Positions 28,796-37,501 of a DNA stretch of 64,000 nt are shown piece by piece; the first letter of the stretch is position 1; every line of letters begins with the position of its first letter. The notes under the pieces are model-generated. The model was given only the letters and a program-made list of their open reading frames with translations, had not been told where the DNA came from and did not search any database. Position numbers and translations under genes: made by a program. The stretch comes from Legionella israelensis (GTDB taxonomy: Bacteria > Pseudomonadota > Gammaproteobacteria > Legionellales > Legionellaceae). The stretch spans positions 248,001 to 312,000 of the forward strand of contig NZ_CP038273.1 in assembly GCF_004571175.1 (NCBI RefSeq), given 5' to 3'.

Positions 28796-29384
28796 CGTTC
28801 CCTTCTTCTTCAGCGACTTCATCCAATGAACGACCACTTAAGGCCGAATTCGGCTCACTGCTTACAGGATTACGTCTTGCATCCGCCTCTTCATCATCCA
28901 GTTTAAAAATAACCCATTGTTCATCCTCACTGCTATTCATACGAGCCATCGCATAACCGCCTTTTAATTTCTTTCCCTTCAATTTAAATTTTAAGGCTCC
29001 ATCCTCCAAAGCATCCTTCATTGATTTTTCATCACCATTTTCAGCCATCGGTTCATATTCCCCGATATCCCATACCAGCACCGTACCTGCTCCATATTCT
29101 CCTTCAGGTATGACGCCTTCAAACTTTGCATAATCCAGTGGGTGATCTTCTGTGCGTACAGCCAATCTTTTTTTGTTAGCCTCTGTGGATAAACCTTTGG
29201 GAACAGCCCAAGAAACCAATGCATCCTCTATTTGTATACGAAAATCATAGTGTAGCCTGCTGGCATCATGTTTCTGAATAACAAATAAACGCTCGGATTT
29301 TTCCTGAGATTCTTCATTGCCGGGTTCTTTTGTTTTTTCCAGATTTCTTTTCTTTTTATACTCTTCCAAATCTTTTTTTGTCAT
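28788..29384 (-). CDS. LigD-type 3'-phosphoesterase domain as a separate protein
   Basis: A 198-residue protein equivalent to the PE module of LigD, which trims 3'-ribonucleotides and 3'-phosphates at DNA ends. His39, His45, Asp47, Arg49, His81 and Tyr85 have the same relative spacing as the catalytic set of Pseudomonas LigD (His42, His48, Asp50, Arg52, His84, Tyr88). The motifs are QKHDASRLHYDFRI and EDHPLDY. The tail (about 165-198) is acidic. The ATG at 29384 has AAGGA 8 nt upstream and overlaps the previous gene by 29 nt. Confidence 0.93.
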   Translation of the reverse strand: MTKKDLEEYKKKRNLEKTKEPGNEESQEKSERLFVIQKHDASRLHYDFRIQIEDALVSWAVPKGLSTEANKKRLAVRTEDHPLDYAKFEGVIPEGEYGAGTVLVWDIGEYEPMAENGDEKSMKDALEDGALKFKLKGKKLKGGYAMARMNSSEDEQWVIFKLDDEEADARRNPVSSEPNSALSGRSLDEVAEEEGNDE

Positions 29385-30711
29385 TTTCAGAATCCTTAGC
29401 CCATTTTTTGACATCCAGAGGTTGTAGAGCGTTTGTATGATCAAAATGAATCAGTCCATCAAACTGATAAGGCAGCCTGGAAAAAAAGTAATGGCTTAAT
29501 CGTTCAGTCTCCGGGCGATAAATTACGCCAATAGCCCGTTGTAGACGCGGAATTTTTAAATAATGCTCCAGTCCTTTATGATGCCCACAATCCAAAATAA
29601 AATTTTTATGCTTCACATCATGGAATAAAGCCTCATAACTACCTTCAAGTCCGGGAGCGATGTTTTTACATTCCACAGGTTCATCCCAGTCCCTAGCAGC
29701 AGCTACAGTTCCTTCATAAGTAGAAAATCCAATGGAATAAGTATTGCTATCATGTCGTTCACGAATTAATTGACCAAGATTCACTTCACCACGCTCGCCC
29801 ATTTCTGTCGCTCTGGCATCACCAATATGAGAATTATGTGCCCATAGAATGATTTTAGCTGGGCGGTTAAAACGCTTTTCCAGATGATCCGCCAGAATAT
29901 CAACTGTTTCAGCCATATGAGTATCACGGATGTTCCAGGAAGAGACATGGCCTTCAAACATGGAGCGATAGTAATTTTCTGCATTTTTAACGAGGCGAGC
30001 ATTCTGGAGAGCAAAAAAATATTTATCCTCAGCCTCTATCCCGTTCTGCTCAAGATAATCCGCAGCACGATGTTGCAACTCCATTAATTGTTCAATGGCT
30101 TCTTCAATACAGGCTTTTTTGATTCCTAAGTTGGTCAGATAGCCGTAAGTCTGAGGCTCTGTGCTCATGGTATCAAAACAGGCATATCTTTCTTTGGCAT
30201 GTTTAGCTGCTTGAGGGTCCACTGTTTCCAGATACCGTATGACCGCAGACATTGAAGCGTTCATACTGTATAAATCAAGACCGTAAAAACCAATTTTCTC
30301 ACTGATGGAGCTTAAATGATCATTGTGTTTGCGTAACCATTCAAGGAAAGGTGGTATCGTGATATTGCGCCACATCCATCTTGGAAAACGAGTAAAGCCG
30401 GTTAAGGCGGCTTTTGCATCAGGGACGGACTTATTATTTGTGTTTTGTATGTAACGGTGGATCTGATAAGCATCAGGCCAGTCACCTTCTATAGCAATGG
30501 CCATGAAGCCCTTTTTCAAAATTAACTGCTGACTGATTTCTATCCGCGCCTGGTAAAACTCTTCAGTTCCATGAGTTGCCTCCCCCATTAAGACAAAACG
30601 TGCTTCACCAATTTTATTCAGTAAGGATGCATATTTATCACCATTTTCCTGCAATGGTTCAACAGTCTCATTAAGCAAAGACATCAGTTTTTGATAAACT
30701 TCCTTATTCAT
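29356..30711 (-). CDS. Erythromycin-esterase family protein
   Basis: A 451-residue member of the EreA-like fold. Active-site motifs are GEATHGTEE near residues 43-51, AIEGDWPDA, and a later AHNSHIGDA. These match the Glu, His and second His positions of Ere esterases. Many family members have no macrolide activity, and this one is first in an operon with DNA-repair modules, so a resistance function should not be assumed. AAGGG precedes the ATG by 6 nt. The 3' end overlaps the phosphoesterase gene by 29 nt. Confidence 0.85.
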   Translation of the reverse strand: MNKEVYQKLMSLLNETVEPLQENGDKYASLLNKIGEARFVLMGEATHGTEEFYQARIEISQQLILKKGFMAIAIEGDWPDAYQIHRYIQNTNNKSVPDAKAALTGFTRFPRWMWRNITIPPFLEWLRKHNDHLSSISEKIGFYGLDLYSMNASMSAVIRYLETVDPQAAKHAKERYACFDTMSTEPQTYGYLTNLGIKKACIEEAIEQLMELQHRAADYLEQNGIEAEDKYFFALQNARLVKNAENYYRSMFEGHVSSWNIRDTHMAETVDILADHLEKRFNRPAKIILWAHNSHIGDARATEMGERGEVNLGQLIRERHDSNTYSIGFSTYEGTVAAARDWDEPVECKNIAPGLEGSYEALFHDVKHKNFILDCGHHKGLEHYLKIPRLQRAIGVIYRPETERLSHYFFSRLPYQFDGLIHFDHTNALQPLDVKKWAKDSENDKKRFGRV

Positions 30712-30828
30712 TGTTTTCCCTTGAACTGAATAACTACTTGTAATAGTAGACGGCGTTGCAGCGTTCTTCCATTGGTAAATGGATCTTTATTTTATTTCAT
30801 CCTTGATGAAGCAACATAACAGGTAATT

Positions 30829-31266
30829 CTAAAACTCCATGACAAAAGTCACTGGCCCATCATTGCATAGGCTAACCTTCATATCTGCGCCAAAAACTCC
30901 ATATTCAACGATAGGATGCATAGCTTTAGCAAGTTCAATTAATTCAGCAAATAATTGTTTTCCCTCCTCTGGGGGTGCAGCTCTGGAAAAGCCAGGACGT
31001 AAACCGCGGCTGGTATCCGCCATTAAGGTAAACTGCGGAACCAACAATAAACCACCTTCAATCTTCTTCAGATTTAAATTCATTTTTCCTTCATTATCAG
31101 AAAAAATGCGATATTGAAGACATTTAGTCAACATTTTACTCAATGTATCTGAGTTATCCTCAGGGGCAAAACCGCAGAGGATTAATAACCCCCCCTCAAT
31201 TTTCCCCACGACCTTTTCATCAATTCGTACAGAAGCTTCTGTTACCCTTTGTATCACCGTTAACAT
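30829..31266 (-). CDS. dtd: D-aminoacyl-tRNA deacylase
   Basis: Removes D-amino acids (and glycine mischarged on tRNA-Ala) from tRNA. The 145-residue length is standard. The family motifs LLVPQFTLMADTSRGLRPGF (Ser-Gln and Thr active-site loop) and the C-terminal YGVFGADMKVSLCNDGPVTF (cross-subunit Gly-Pro motif region) are present. GGGG lies 6 nt upstream of the ATG. Confidence 0.96.
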   Translation of the reverse strand: MLTVIQRVTEASVRIDEKVVGKIEGGLLILCGFAPEDNSDTLSKMLTKCLQYRIFSDNEGKMNLNLKKIEGGLLLVPQFTLMADTSRGLRPGFSRAAPPEEGKQLFAELIELAKAMHPIVEYGVFGADMKVSLCNDGPVTFVMEF

Positions 31267-31290
31267 CTTAAACCCCCTATATCATCACCA

Positions 31291-31357
31291 AAAAATGTCC
31301 ATCAATCATATGTTTCGCCTTTATGGCAGATAAGGGTCTTTCTTGATGGCCATTTTT
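31291..31357 (-). terminator. Terminator-like inverted repeat after the PLP-enzyme gene
   Basis: AAAAATGTCCATCAA at 31291-31305 pairs with TTGATGGCCATTTTT at 31343-31357 (14 of 15). On the minus strand the 3' arm runs into a T-tract. It follows the stop of the gene at 31380. Confidence 0.5.
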
Positions 31358-31379
31358 ACTTCCCTTTATCCGCTTCATA

Positions 31380-32306
31380 TTAATCTCCTATCTGGAACAT
31401 CTTGCATATATCAAAACCACATAAAGACAATAATCCCCCTGAATGAATAAGCAGTTTATTGCCTTGAAGATGTTCATTGATGATTTTATGTCTTGCTTCG
31501 TAAAACAATTTTGCTGAATAAACAGGATCAAGCAATATGCCTTCTTCTTTGGCAATCTTTCTTATCTCATTTTTAATCTGCTGATTTACCGAACCAAACG
31601 CTTTGGCTGTCTGAGGATAAAAACATTTAACGGATTTTGGCTTTACTTCCATCCATTTAGATAGTTTTTCATAAAACAATGCTTCATTGTCTGCAAGTAA
31701 TAAAACATGAATATAAGCAGAATGCTTCTTTTCTGTTAATGATTTAATCAAACCAATGGCGGAAAATCCCGTTCCCGCATCAATAAAAATATGTTGAAAG
31801 CCAATGTTCAATTCTTTTTCATTGCGAACAATATCATCCCCTAAAGTCATGGCGCCTGGCATAGCTTCCGCAACACTTGCGCCTTCCTTTAAGATAAAAT
31901 AATTTTCTTTTAAATTTTTAGCATATTCTGACACCAAAGTTTCAACTGCAGGCCAGTTCTTTCTCTCAATCCATACGATATCTTCATCCTCTATAAACAA
32001 ACGACTGAAGATATAATTCCCCTGATATATAGGCTTCCATGGTTTAATCAGAAAGGCGGTGATTTGCATTTTGTTTTCACGTGCCAGCTGAACAGCTGCC
32101 AATAAATTATTGGACTGTGGTCCGGCTATAACCAGCAAACGCTTTACTTGTTGTCGGATCAAAGCGGGTATCAGGGATGCATATTTCCTTAGTTTTGTAC
32201 CACTGATAGTACATGAAAGCTCATCATCACGCTTAACATAGCAATTTTCCGGAAAACCATTTAGAGCCTGTACACGGGTATTTAAATTCCAAAAAGATGG
32301 ATTCAT
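31380..32306 (-). CDS. PLP-dependent D-cysteine desulfhydrase / ACC-deaminase family enzyme
   Basis: A 308-residue fold-II PLP enzyme. The cofactor Lys lies in CTISGTKLRKY, equivalent to the SGNKxRKL motif of D-cysteine desulfhydrase and 1-aminocyclopropane-1-carboxylate deaminase. A GPQSNN motif and the phosphate-binding DAGTGFSAIGL loop are present. Family members degrade D-cysteine or ACC and the sequence does not decide which. It lies upstream of dtd, but the terminator between them argues against one operon. Confidence 0.82.
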   Translation of the reverse strand: MNPSFWNLNTRVQALNGFPENCYVKRDDELSCTISGTKLRKYASLIPALIRQQVKRLLVIAGPQSNNLLAAVQLARENKMQITAFLIKPWKPIYQGNYIFSRLFIEDEDIVWIERKNWPAVETLVSEYAKNLKENYFILKEGASVAEAMPGAMTLGDDIVRNEKELNIGFQHIFIDAGTGFSAIGLIKSLTEKKHSAYIHVLLLADNEALFYEKLSKWMEVKPKSVKCFYPQTAKAFGSVNQQIKNEIRKIAKEEGILLDPVYSAKLFYEARHKIINEHLQGNKLLIHSGGLLSLCGFDICKMFQIGD

Positions 32307-32453
32307 GTGTATTTTCTGTCAATAGTTGGTGTTATTACAATGAAGACCGACTTTCGTCGGCCATTCAAATATTACAAATTTAAGATGCCTCTTGAATCTT
32401 TTCAGATTGTCTTCATCAAGATAAATTCAAGCGTTGCTTAATCCGGCATGAAC

Positions 32454-33797
32454 TCAGGAAATTTCATTCACCGCTTTTAGCAAACGAAGCATCTCATTCT
32501 TACTCACAAATCCTGCTGCCTGCAATTGACTTAGTGGATTTCCCTGACCGTCAAAAAACATCAAGGTCGGTATACCATAAATACCATAATGTTTTTTAAT
32601 ACGGTTCACTTCCTCTGTTTTCTCGCTGATATCAACTCGAACATTCACTAGCTTGTTCATTGCCTGCTGTATTTCGGGTTGATTAAAAACGGTTTTATCC
32701 ATGGCCTGGCAGTCACTGCACCAACCGGCAAAAAACTCAACAAACACTTTTTTATGCTCCTTTCTGGCCATATTGAGTTTTTCTTGCAGTTCAGCTTCAC
32801 TGTGCACCAGAGTAAAAGCCGTTACCGGTTTTTCTGCTGAGACCTCAAAACTTGCCGTTACGGTATTATATGCAATTACTCCACCAGCCATCATGATGCA
32901 AACACCCATGATCTGGAAAAATTTTGCTGGTTTTCCAGTCTGTGTTTTTAAGCTTCCCATACTTATGCTGGAAATAATCAATAATGCTGCCCATAGCAAA
33001 TTTGTAAGTCCATGTGGAAAAACTCTTGACAACATCCAAATGGCTATAGCCAGCATCATAAAACCAAACAATTGTTTAATTTTCAACATCCATGCACCCG
33101 TTTTTGGCAAAATTGAACCATATCCAGAACCCACAAGCAACAGTGGAATTCCCATTCCCAACGCCATAACAAAAAGAATTAGACCTCCCATCATGACCTC
33201 ACCTTGCTGGCCAATGTAAGTCAAAACACCGATCAAAGGAGCAGTCACACAAGGAGAAACAACCAAGGTTGAAATAACCCCCATTAAGGCTACGGATATA
33301 TAATTTTGTCGGCTACCAGATTGGCTTAGAGCATTTAGCCTGGTGTTTAATCTGGCAGGAAGGCGTAATTCAAATAGACCGAACATGGAAAGAGCCATTA
33401 AAACAAAGACGAGACTAAAGCCAATAATCACTGAAGGTGTCTGCATAATGGTTTGTATTGTGCTACCCATTAACCCTGTAAGCATACCCGCAACAGCATA
33501 AGTTATCGCCATACCTAAAACATAACTCAGCGAAAGCTTAAATGCCTTATCAGGAGATAATGATTGCTGCCCGACAATAATGCCGGACAAGATAGGTACC
33601 ATGGGTAAGACACAAGGAGTAAAAGCCAATAAGATACCCAGGCCAAAAAATGCAGCCAAATAAACAATAGCACTGTGACCTTGTATGAATTGCATAATCA
33701 TGGCTGGATTCGAACTTTCAAATCCAGGTGAAGACCAAACCATCTGCGATACCAGACATAATGCAAACAACATCGTTAAATGTTTAATGTTTTTCAT
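32454..33797 (-). CDS. dsbD: Thiol:disulfide interchange protein DsbD-like, lacking the N-terminal domain
   Basis: Carries electrons from cytoplasmic thioredoxin to periplasmic disulfide isomerases or cytochrome c maturation. The 447-residue order is a signal peptide (1-22), an eight-helix DsbD-beta domain with Cys62 (FTPCVLPMVP) and Cys183 (SPCVTAP), and a C-terminal thioredoxin domain with WCSDC (Cys360, Cys363). The Cys62-Cys183 spacing matches the E. coli pair. E. coli DsbD is about 565 residues because of an N-terminal immunoglobulin-like alpha domain that is absent here. A separate alpha-like partner would be needed if the full relay operates. Confidence 0.88.
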   Translation of the reverse strand: MKNIKHLTMLFALCLVSQMVWSSPGFESSNPAMIMQFIQGHSAIVYLAAFFGLGILLAFTPCVLPMVPILSGIIVGQQSLSPDKAFKLSLSYVLGMAITYAVAGMLTGLMGSTIQTIMQTPSVIIGFSLVFVLMALSMFGLFELRLPARLNTRLNALSQSGSRQNYISVALMGVISTLVVSPCVTAPLIGVLTYIGQQGEVMMGGLILFVMALGMGIPLLLVGSGYGSILPKTGAWMLKIKQLFGFMMLAIAIWMLSRVFPHGLTNLLWAALLIISSISMGSLKTQTGKPAKFFQIMGVCIMMAGGVIAYNTVTASFEVSAEKPVTAFTLVHSEAELQEKLNMARKEHKKVFVEFFAGWCSDCQAMDKTVFNQPEIQQAMNKLVNVRVDISEKTEEVNRIKKHYGIYGIPTLMFFDGQGNPLSQLQAAGFVSKNEMLRLLKAVNEIS

Positions 33798-34066
33798 ATT
33801 TTTCCTTTCTATAAATTAATTAATATATTTCAGGTAAATCGTGTACTGAACAACATCCTTCTATGCATCATTAATAAACCTCTATCGTAAGAGGATTTGA
33901 TAGCACTCTTGAGAATCGTCAGTACAAACCGCTGGTGTTAAGTTTCCTTGATCGCTCGCTATTTTTGATTTCATCCCGCATGATGCACCATTAAATGTGA
34001 GAGCATTGCTTTTTATCGCTACGCGGACAAAAATCTCTGAACTGAGAAACTCAACGAATAGTTGCT

Positions 34067-34384
34067 TTAGAAAGGAAAAATGGGAGGTTTATCGATAGAT
34101 TCGATGGGTGAACGATATTTAAATTGAAAAAGAATAAAAATCAATAATCCTAAAAATAAAAAGGAATACAATTGTGCAGAGGCTTGCTCCTCCTGCAAAT
34201 ACCATGCGGAGAGCTGGCAGGAAGATGAAATCACTGAAGTACGTGAAGAGCATTCGTGATGAATGGAATATTGAGCACTTTTTGAAGGCGATGAATTCAT
34301 TTCCATGAATAGCGTAGGTTTTATCAATACTAAAACCAGACTAAGCATGAATATTATTTGAAAAAATTTGGCTAAAATTTTCAT
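34067..34384 (-). CDS. Small hypothetical membrane protein
   Basis: 105 residues with two predicted membrane helices (about 5-25 and 72-90) and a short loop holding two cysteines (HECSSRTS, SSCQLSAW). No family is recognised. It could be exported or a double-span inner-membrane protein. It lies upstream of dsbD on the same strand, 269 bp away, so a link to thiol chemistry is only a guess. The ribosome site is weak. Confidence 0.45.
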   Translation of the reverse strand: MKILAKFFQIIFMLSLVLVLIKPTLFMEMNSSPSKSAQYSIHHECSSRTSVISSSCQLSAWYLQEEQASAQLYSFLFLGLLIFILFQFKYRSPIESIDKPPIFPF

Positions 34385-34542
34385 GCTGACATTCTAACCT
34401 TTATTTTCTTAACTGTAAAATACCTGAAAAAAATTCAATATCAAGATATAAAGGGTATAAAAAAATAAATTTGCGGTATAAAATCATTTATCCTATATCT
34501 AAAAAGATAATTTGAACGCTTATTCAGACAAGGACGTATCCT

Positions 34543-35166
34543 ATGTATACACTTTATTCTTTTGGCACACCTAATGGTTTTAAACCCACTATTATGCTTG
34601 AAGAGTTACAGGTTCCTTATAAAATTAAAATTGTGGATATCACTCAAGGCGAGCAATTTAATCCTGAATTTTTAAAGATATCACCGAACAATAAAATTCC
34701 TGCCATGCATGATGATGAAAATGATTTGAACCTGTTTGAAAGTGTGGCTATTTTACAATATTTAGCGGAAAAACATCAGCAATTTCTTCCCCAGGATCTG
34801 AAAAGTAAATTTACCGTTTTGCAATGGTGCTATTTTCAGGTAGGTCATATTGGTCCCATGTTTGGCCAGTACGGTCATTTTCACCGCTATGCGGATGAAG
34901 ATATCCCTTATGCCAAAAAGCGTTATGCGGATGAATGTGAACGTTTGATGAGCGTTATGGAAAAACAGTTATTCAATCACCAGTTTATTAGTGGCTCAGC
35001 CTATACCATAGCCGACATGGCTATCTGGCCATGGTTTCATTGTTATCAACATTTTTATGAAAGCAAAGTCGATGAAGGCAAATTTCCCCATCTTATGCAA
35101 TGGTATAAAAAGCTGGAACAACGAAAAACGATTCAAACAGCAATCAGCGCATATGGGGAAAAATAA
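34543..35166 (+). CDS. Glutathione S-transferase, YfcG/YghU-like
   Basis: A 207-residue GST with an N-terminal thioredoxin-like domain (MYTLYSFGTPNGFKPTIMLEE, cis-Pro in NNKIPAM, and the glutathione-binding ESVAILQYLAE). A helical C-terminal domain with SGSAYTIADMAIWPW follows. The N-terminal layout with TPNG resembles E. coli YfcG, a glutathione-dependent disulfide oxidoreductase. The specific activity is inferred from similarity. Confidence 0.85.
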   Translation: MYTLYSFGTPNGFKPTIMLEELQVPYKIKIVDITQGEQFNPEFLKISPNNKIPAMHDDENDLNLFESVAILQYLAEKHQQFLPQDLKSKFTVLQWCYFQVGHIGPMFGQYGHFHRYADEDIPYAKKRYADECERLMSVMEKQLFNHQFISGSAYTIADMAIWPWFHCYQHFYESKVDEGKFPHLMQWYKKLEQRKTIQTAISAYGEK

Positions 35167-35359
35167 TCTTATAACCACCAAAAAAATTGAATAAAATCAA
35201 TATTTAAATAAGTATTTTTTCAATCTCTGGCTTAGAGCATTTTTCGGATGTTTCCTTTCAAGACAAAGAGATCTGTAAATTTTCTTTTTGTAAAATATCA
35301 GTAAAATTCTAAATAAAAATTAATTCAAGCTGATAATTTATATTAGGATAAGCACTCAG

Positions 35360-36118
35360 ATGAATATAGTAAATGAGCTAAAATTAATAAAGAGCACCCT
35401 CTGGAGTCGTATTATGATTAATAATCCACATAGTAAAGATCATTACAAATATCTTAATGAACTGTTAAACCTGGAAAATGAAAACCGCTTGGCTGCAAAA
35501 AAAGCCATCAACAATCAGCAAGAAGTTATTAAACAATTAAATACTAAAATTCAAGAAATACAAAATAAGAAAGAAAACATAACAGAACTGGAACAAGCCA
35601 ATCTTGAAAAAATGAAGAGAGCTCTTGAAATTCTCGAAGATGAAGAAAAAAGAAAAAGATATGATACCGCATTAACCAGCCATCCTTCTATGGACTTAAA
35701 AACAGAAGACAAGAAAGGCATTAGCTTCGTCCCTCTCGTAGGTATAAAAGAGATCATCAATGAATTTGAGGATTTTAAAAAAGAACAAATGGATAAAAAA
35801 GATGAGAAAGGTCATCCTGTATTTCCAGAAGGAAGTTTCAAATATGAAAAATTAGATGGTCCATCTACTGTGCATGTATTTACCTTTCCTGATGAAGCTT
35901 CTGCAAATGAATTTATGCAACGATTATTTAATAAAAATATGGCAATGCTTCCCAACGGTTCACAAGATATCGAAGATGTAAAAAAAATGCGAAACCAGCA
36001 AAACCAACAGGAAATTAAAGAAAAAATGGGAGCTTTTAAAGAAGAAAAAATGAACTCACAACAAAAAGAAGAAAAAGAAGAAGAAAATGACTCTTCTTTA
36101 GTTAGCAAATTAAATTGA
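35360..36118 (+). CDS. Glu/Lys-rich protein with a degenerate J-domain-like segment, candidate effector
   Basis: 252 residues, highly charged and coiled-coil prone. Residues about 26-100 resemble a J-domain: SKDHYKYLNELL aligns with its first helix, and MKRALEILEDEEKRKRYD with its last helix, at the right overall length. The HPD tripeptide needed to stimulate Hsp70 is absent. The remainder has no recognised domain. The C-terminus is Glu-rich (QQKEEKEEENDSS), as in many Dot/Icm signals. A second in-frame ATG at 35414 (MINNPHSKDHYKYL) with TGGAG 7 nt upstream could be the true start. Effector status is inference. Confidence 0.6.
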   Translation: MNIVNELKLIKSTLWSRIMINNPHSKDHYKYLNELLNLENENRLAAKKAINNQQEVIKQLNTKIQEIQNKKENITELEQANLEKMKRALEILEDEEKRKRYDTALTSHPSMDLKTEDKKGISFVPLVGIKEIINEFEDFKKEQMDKKDEKGHPVFPEGSFKYEKLDGPSTVHVFTFPDEASANEFMQRLFNKNMAMLPNGSQDIEDVKKMRNQQNQQEIKEKMGAFKEEKMNSQQKEEKEEENDSSLVSKLN

Positions 36119-36142
36119 CGATAAATTCGGATATCCTATAAT
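36115..36142 (+). promoter_or_regulatory. Sigma-70-type promoter for the interrupted DMT gene
   Basis: TTGACG (36115-36120), 16 nt, TATAAT (36137-36142). The -35 box overlaps the stop codon of the preceding gene, and the start codon of the split transporter follows 47 nt later. Confidence 0.6.
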
Positions 36143-36303
36143 CTAACAGATTAAGTAAAACCAATCAAAAATTGGACAATTCCTTCTTATGGAAAAGAAA
36201 AAAAAGGCTGTGTTGCTTTTTATTTGCTCGATACTTCTATTTGCGTTGAGCAGCCCTGCTTTAAAGCTACTCATTGATCACGGCAAAGAAATTGGACTTA
36301 AAT

Positions 36304-37501
36304 TGAATTAGTTTCGACTTAATCTGACATAACCACTTGAAAAGGTGAGAGTTTCCGGTTTTGATAGAAGTGCAAACTTTAACAAAACCAAAAGGAAAAC
36401 TCTCATGATAGATAATAACGTTAAAATTATTAAACACAAAGTTGGCTTACTAAATTTAGCTGAAGAATTAGGCAATGTATCGAAAGCCTGTAAGGTAATG
36501 GGTTTATCACGAGACACCTTCTATCGTTATAAATCAGCGGTAGAATCTGGTGGGGTAGATGCCTTATTTGATAAGTCACGAAGGCAACCTAATCACAAGA
36601 ACCGTGTTGACGATTCTATAGAGCAAGCGGTAAAAGAGTACGCCATAGAATATCCAGCTCATGGTCAACTACGCACCAGTAATGAGTTGCGTAAGAAAGG
36701 GATTTTTGTATCCCCTAGTGGCGTTCGCAGCGTCTGGCTTAGGCATAATTTAGCTAACTTTAAAGACCGTTTGAAGGCACTTGAAGCCAAAGTAGCATCA
36801 GAGGGCATTATTCTCACAGAAGCACAAATTGCAGCTTTGGAGAAGAAGAAGTTTGATGATGAGGCTTGCGGCGAAATTGAAACAGCACATCCTGGCTATC
36901 TTGGTTCCCAAGATACATTCTATGTGGGAACTATCAAAGGAGTTGGCCGCATTTATCAGCAGACTTTTGTTGATACTTATAGCAAAGTGGCATTTGCCAA
37001 GCTCTATACAACAAAAACGCCTATTACATCAGCAGATCTCCTTAACGACAAGGTCTTGCCGTTCTTTGAGCAGCAGCAGTTACCTATGCTGCGTGTTTTA
37101 ACTGACCGGGGTACAGAGTATTGTGGGAAAGTAGAACAGCATGACTATCAGCTTTATTTAGCTATTAACAACATTGATCACACGAAAACTAAAGCACAAT
37201 CACCGCAAACAAACGGTATTTGTGAGCGTTTCCACAAAACGATTTTGCAGGAGTTTTATCAAATCACATTCCGTAAGAAAGTTTACGATGACATGGATGA
37301 ACTGCAAAAAGATCTGGACGTATGGCTTCATTATTATAATAATGAGCGCACCCATCAAGGCAAAATGTGCTGTGGACGTACTCCAATGCAAACATTGATT
37401 GATGGCAAACAAATCTGGAAGGAAAAATTGATAGGCTGAATTTGACCTGACAGACACTTCTGAAAAACCGGTAACTGTCAGATCAAGTTTGAACTACTAC
37501 A
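36304..37501 (+). mobile_element. IS481-family insertion sequence, copy 1
   Basis: 1198 bp, with ends TGAATTAGTTTCGACTT and (right, reverse complemented) TGTAGTAGTTCAAACTT forming imperfect inverted repeats of about 26 bp that share ATCTGACA. It is flanked by the direct repeat CTTAAAT (36297-36303 and 37502-37508). It contains one transposase gene. The second copy at 46458-47655 has the same length and an identical protein. Confidence 0.92.
36405..37439 (+). CDS. IS481-family transposase, copy 1
   Basis: 344 residues from ATG 36405, which has AAGGA 8 nt upstream; the frame opens earlier at a GTG. An N-terminal helix-turn-helix (NVSKACKVMGLSRDTFYRYK) is followed by an rve/DDE integrase core. 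The core has Asp in FVDTYSKVAF, Asp in LTDRGTEYCG and Glu in NGICERFHKT. It catalyses cut or copy transposition of its own element. It is intact and probably active, since two identical copies are present. Confidence 0.93.
   Translation: MIDNNVKIIKHKVGLLNLAEELGNVSKACKVMGLSRDTFYRYKSAVESGGVDALFDKSRRQPNHKNRVDDSIEQAVKEYAIEYPAHGQLRTSNELRKKGIFVSPSGVRSVWLRHNLANFKDRLKALEAKVASEGIILTEAQIAALEKKKFDDEACGEIETAHPGYLGSQDTFYVGTIKGVGRIYQQTFVDTYSKVAFAKLYTTKTPITSADLLNDKVLPFFEQQQLPMLRVLTDRGTEYCGKVEQHDYQLYLAINNIDHTKTKAQSPQTNGICERFHKTILQEFYQITFRKKVYDDMDELQKDLDVWLHYYNNERTHQGKMCCGRTPMQTLIDGKQIWKEKLIG

Noticed and set aside
26174..30711. Ku gene within the LigD-module operon
   Set aside because: None of the five frames has Ku features, and the operon ends at 26174 with an unrelated gene after it.
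29356..30711. Macrolide-resistance gene
   Set aside because: The fold and active-site residues match the Ere family, but many such proteins have no macrolide activity and the operon context points elsewhere.
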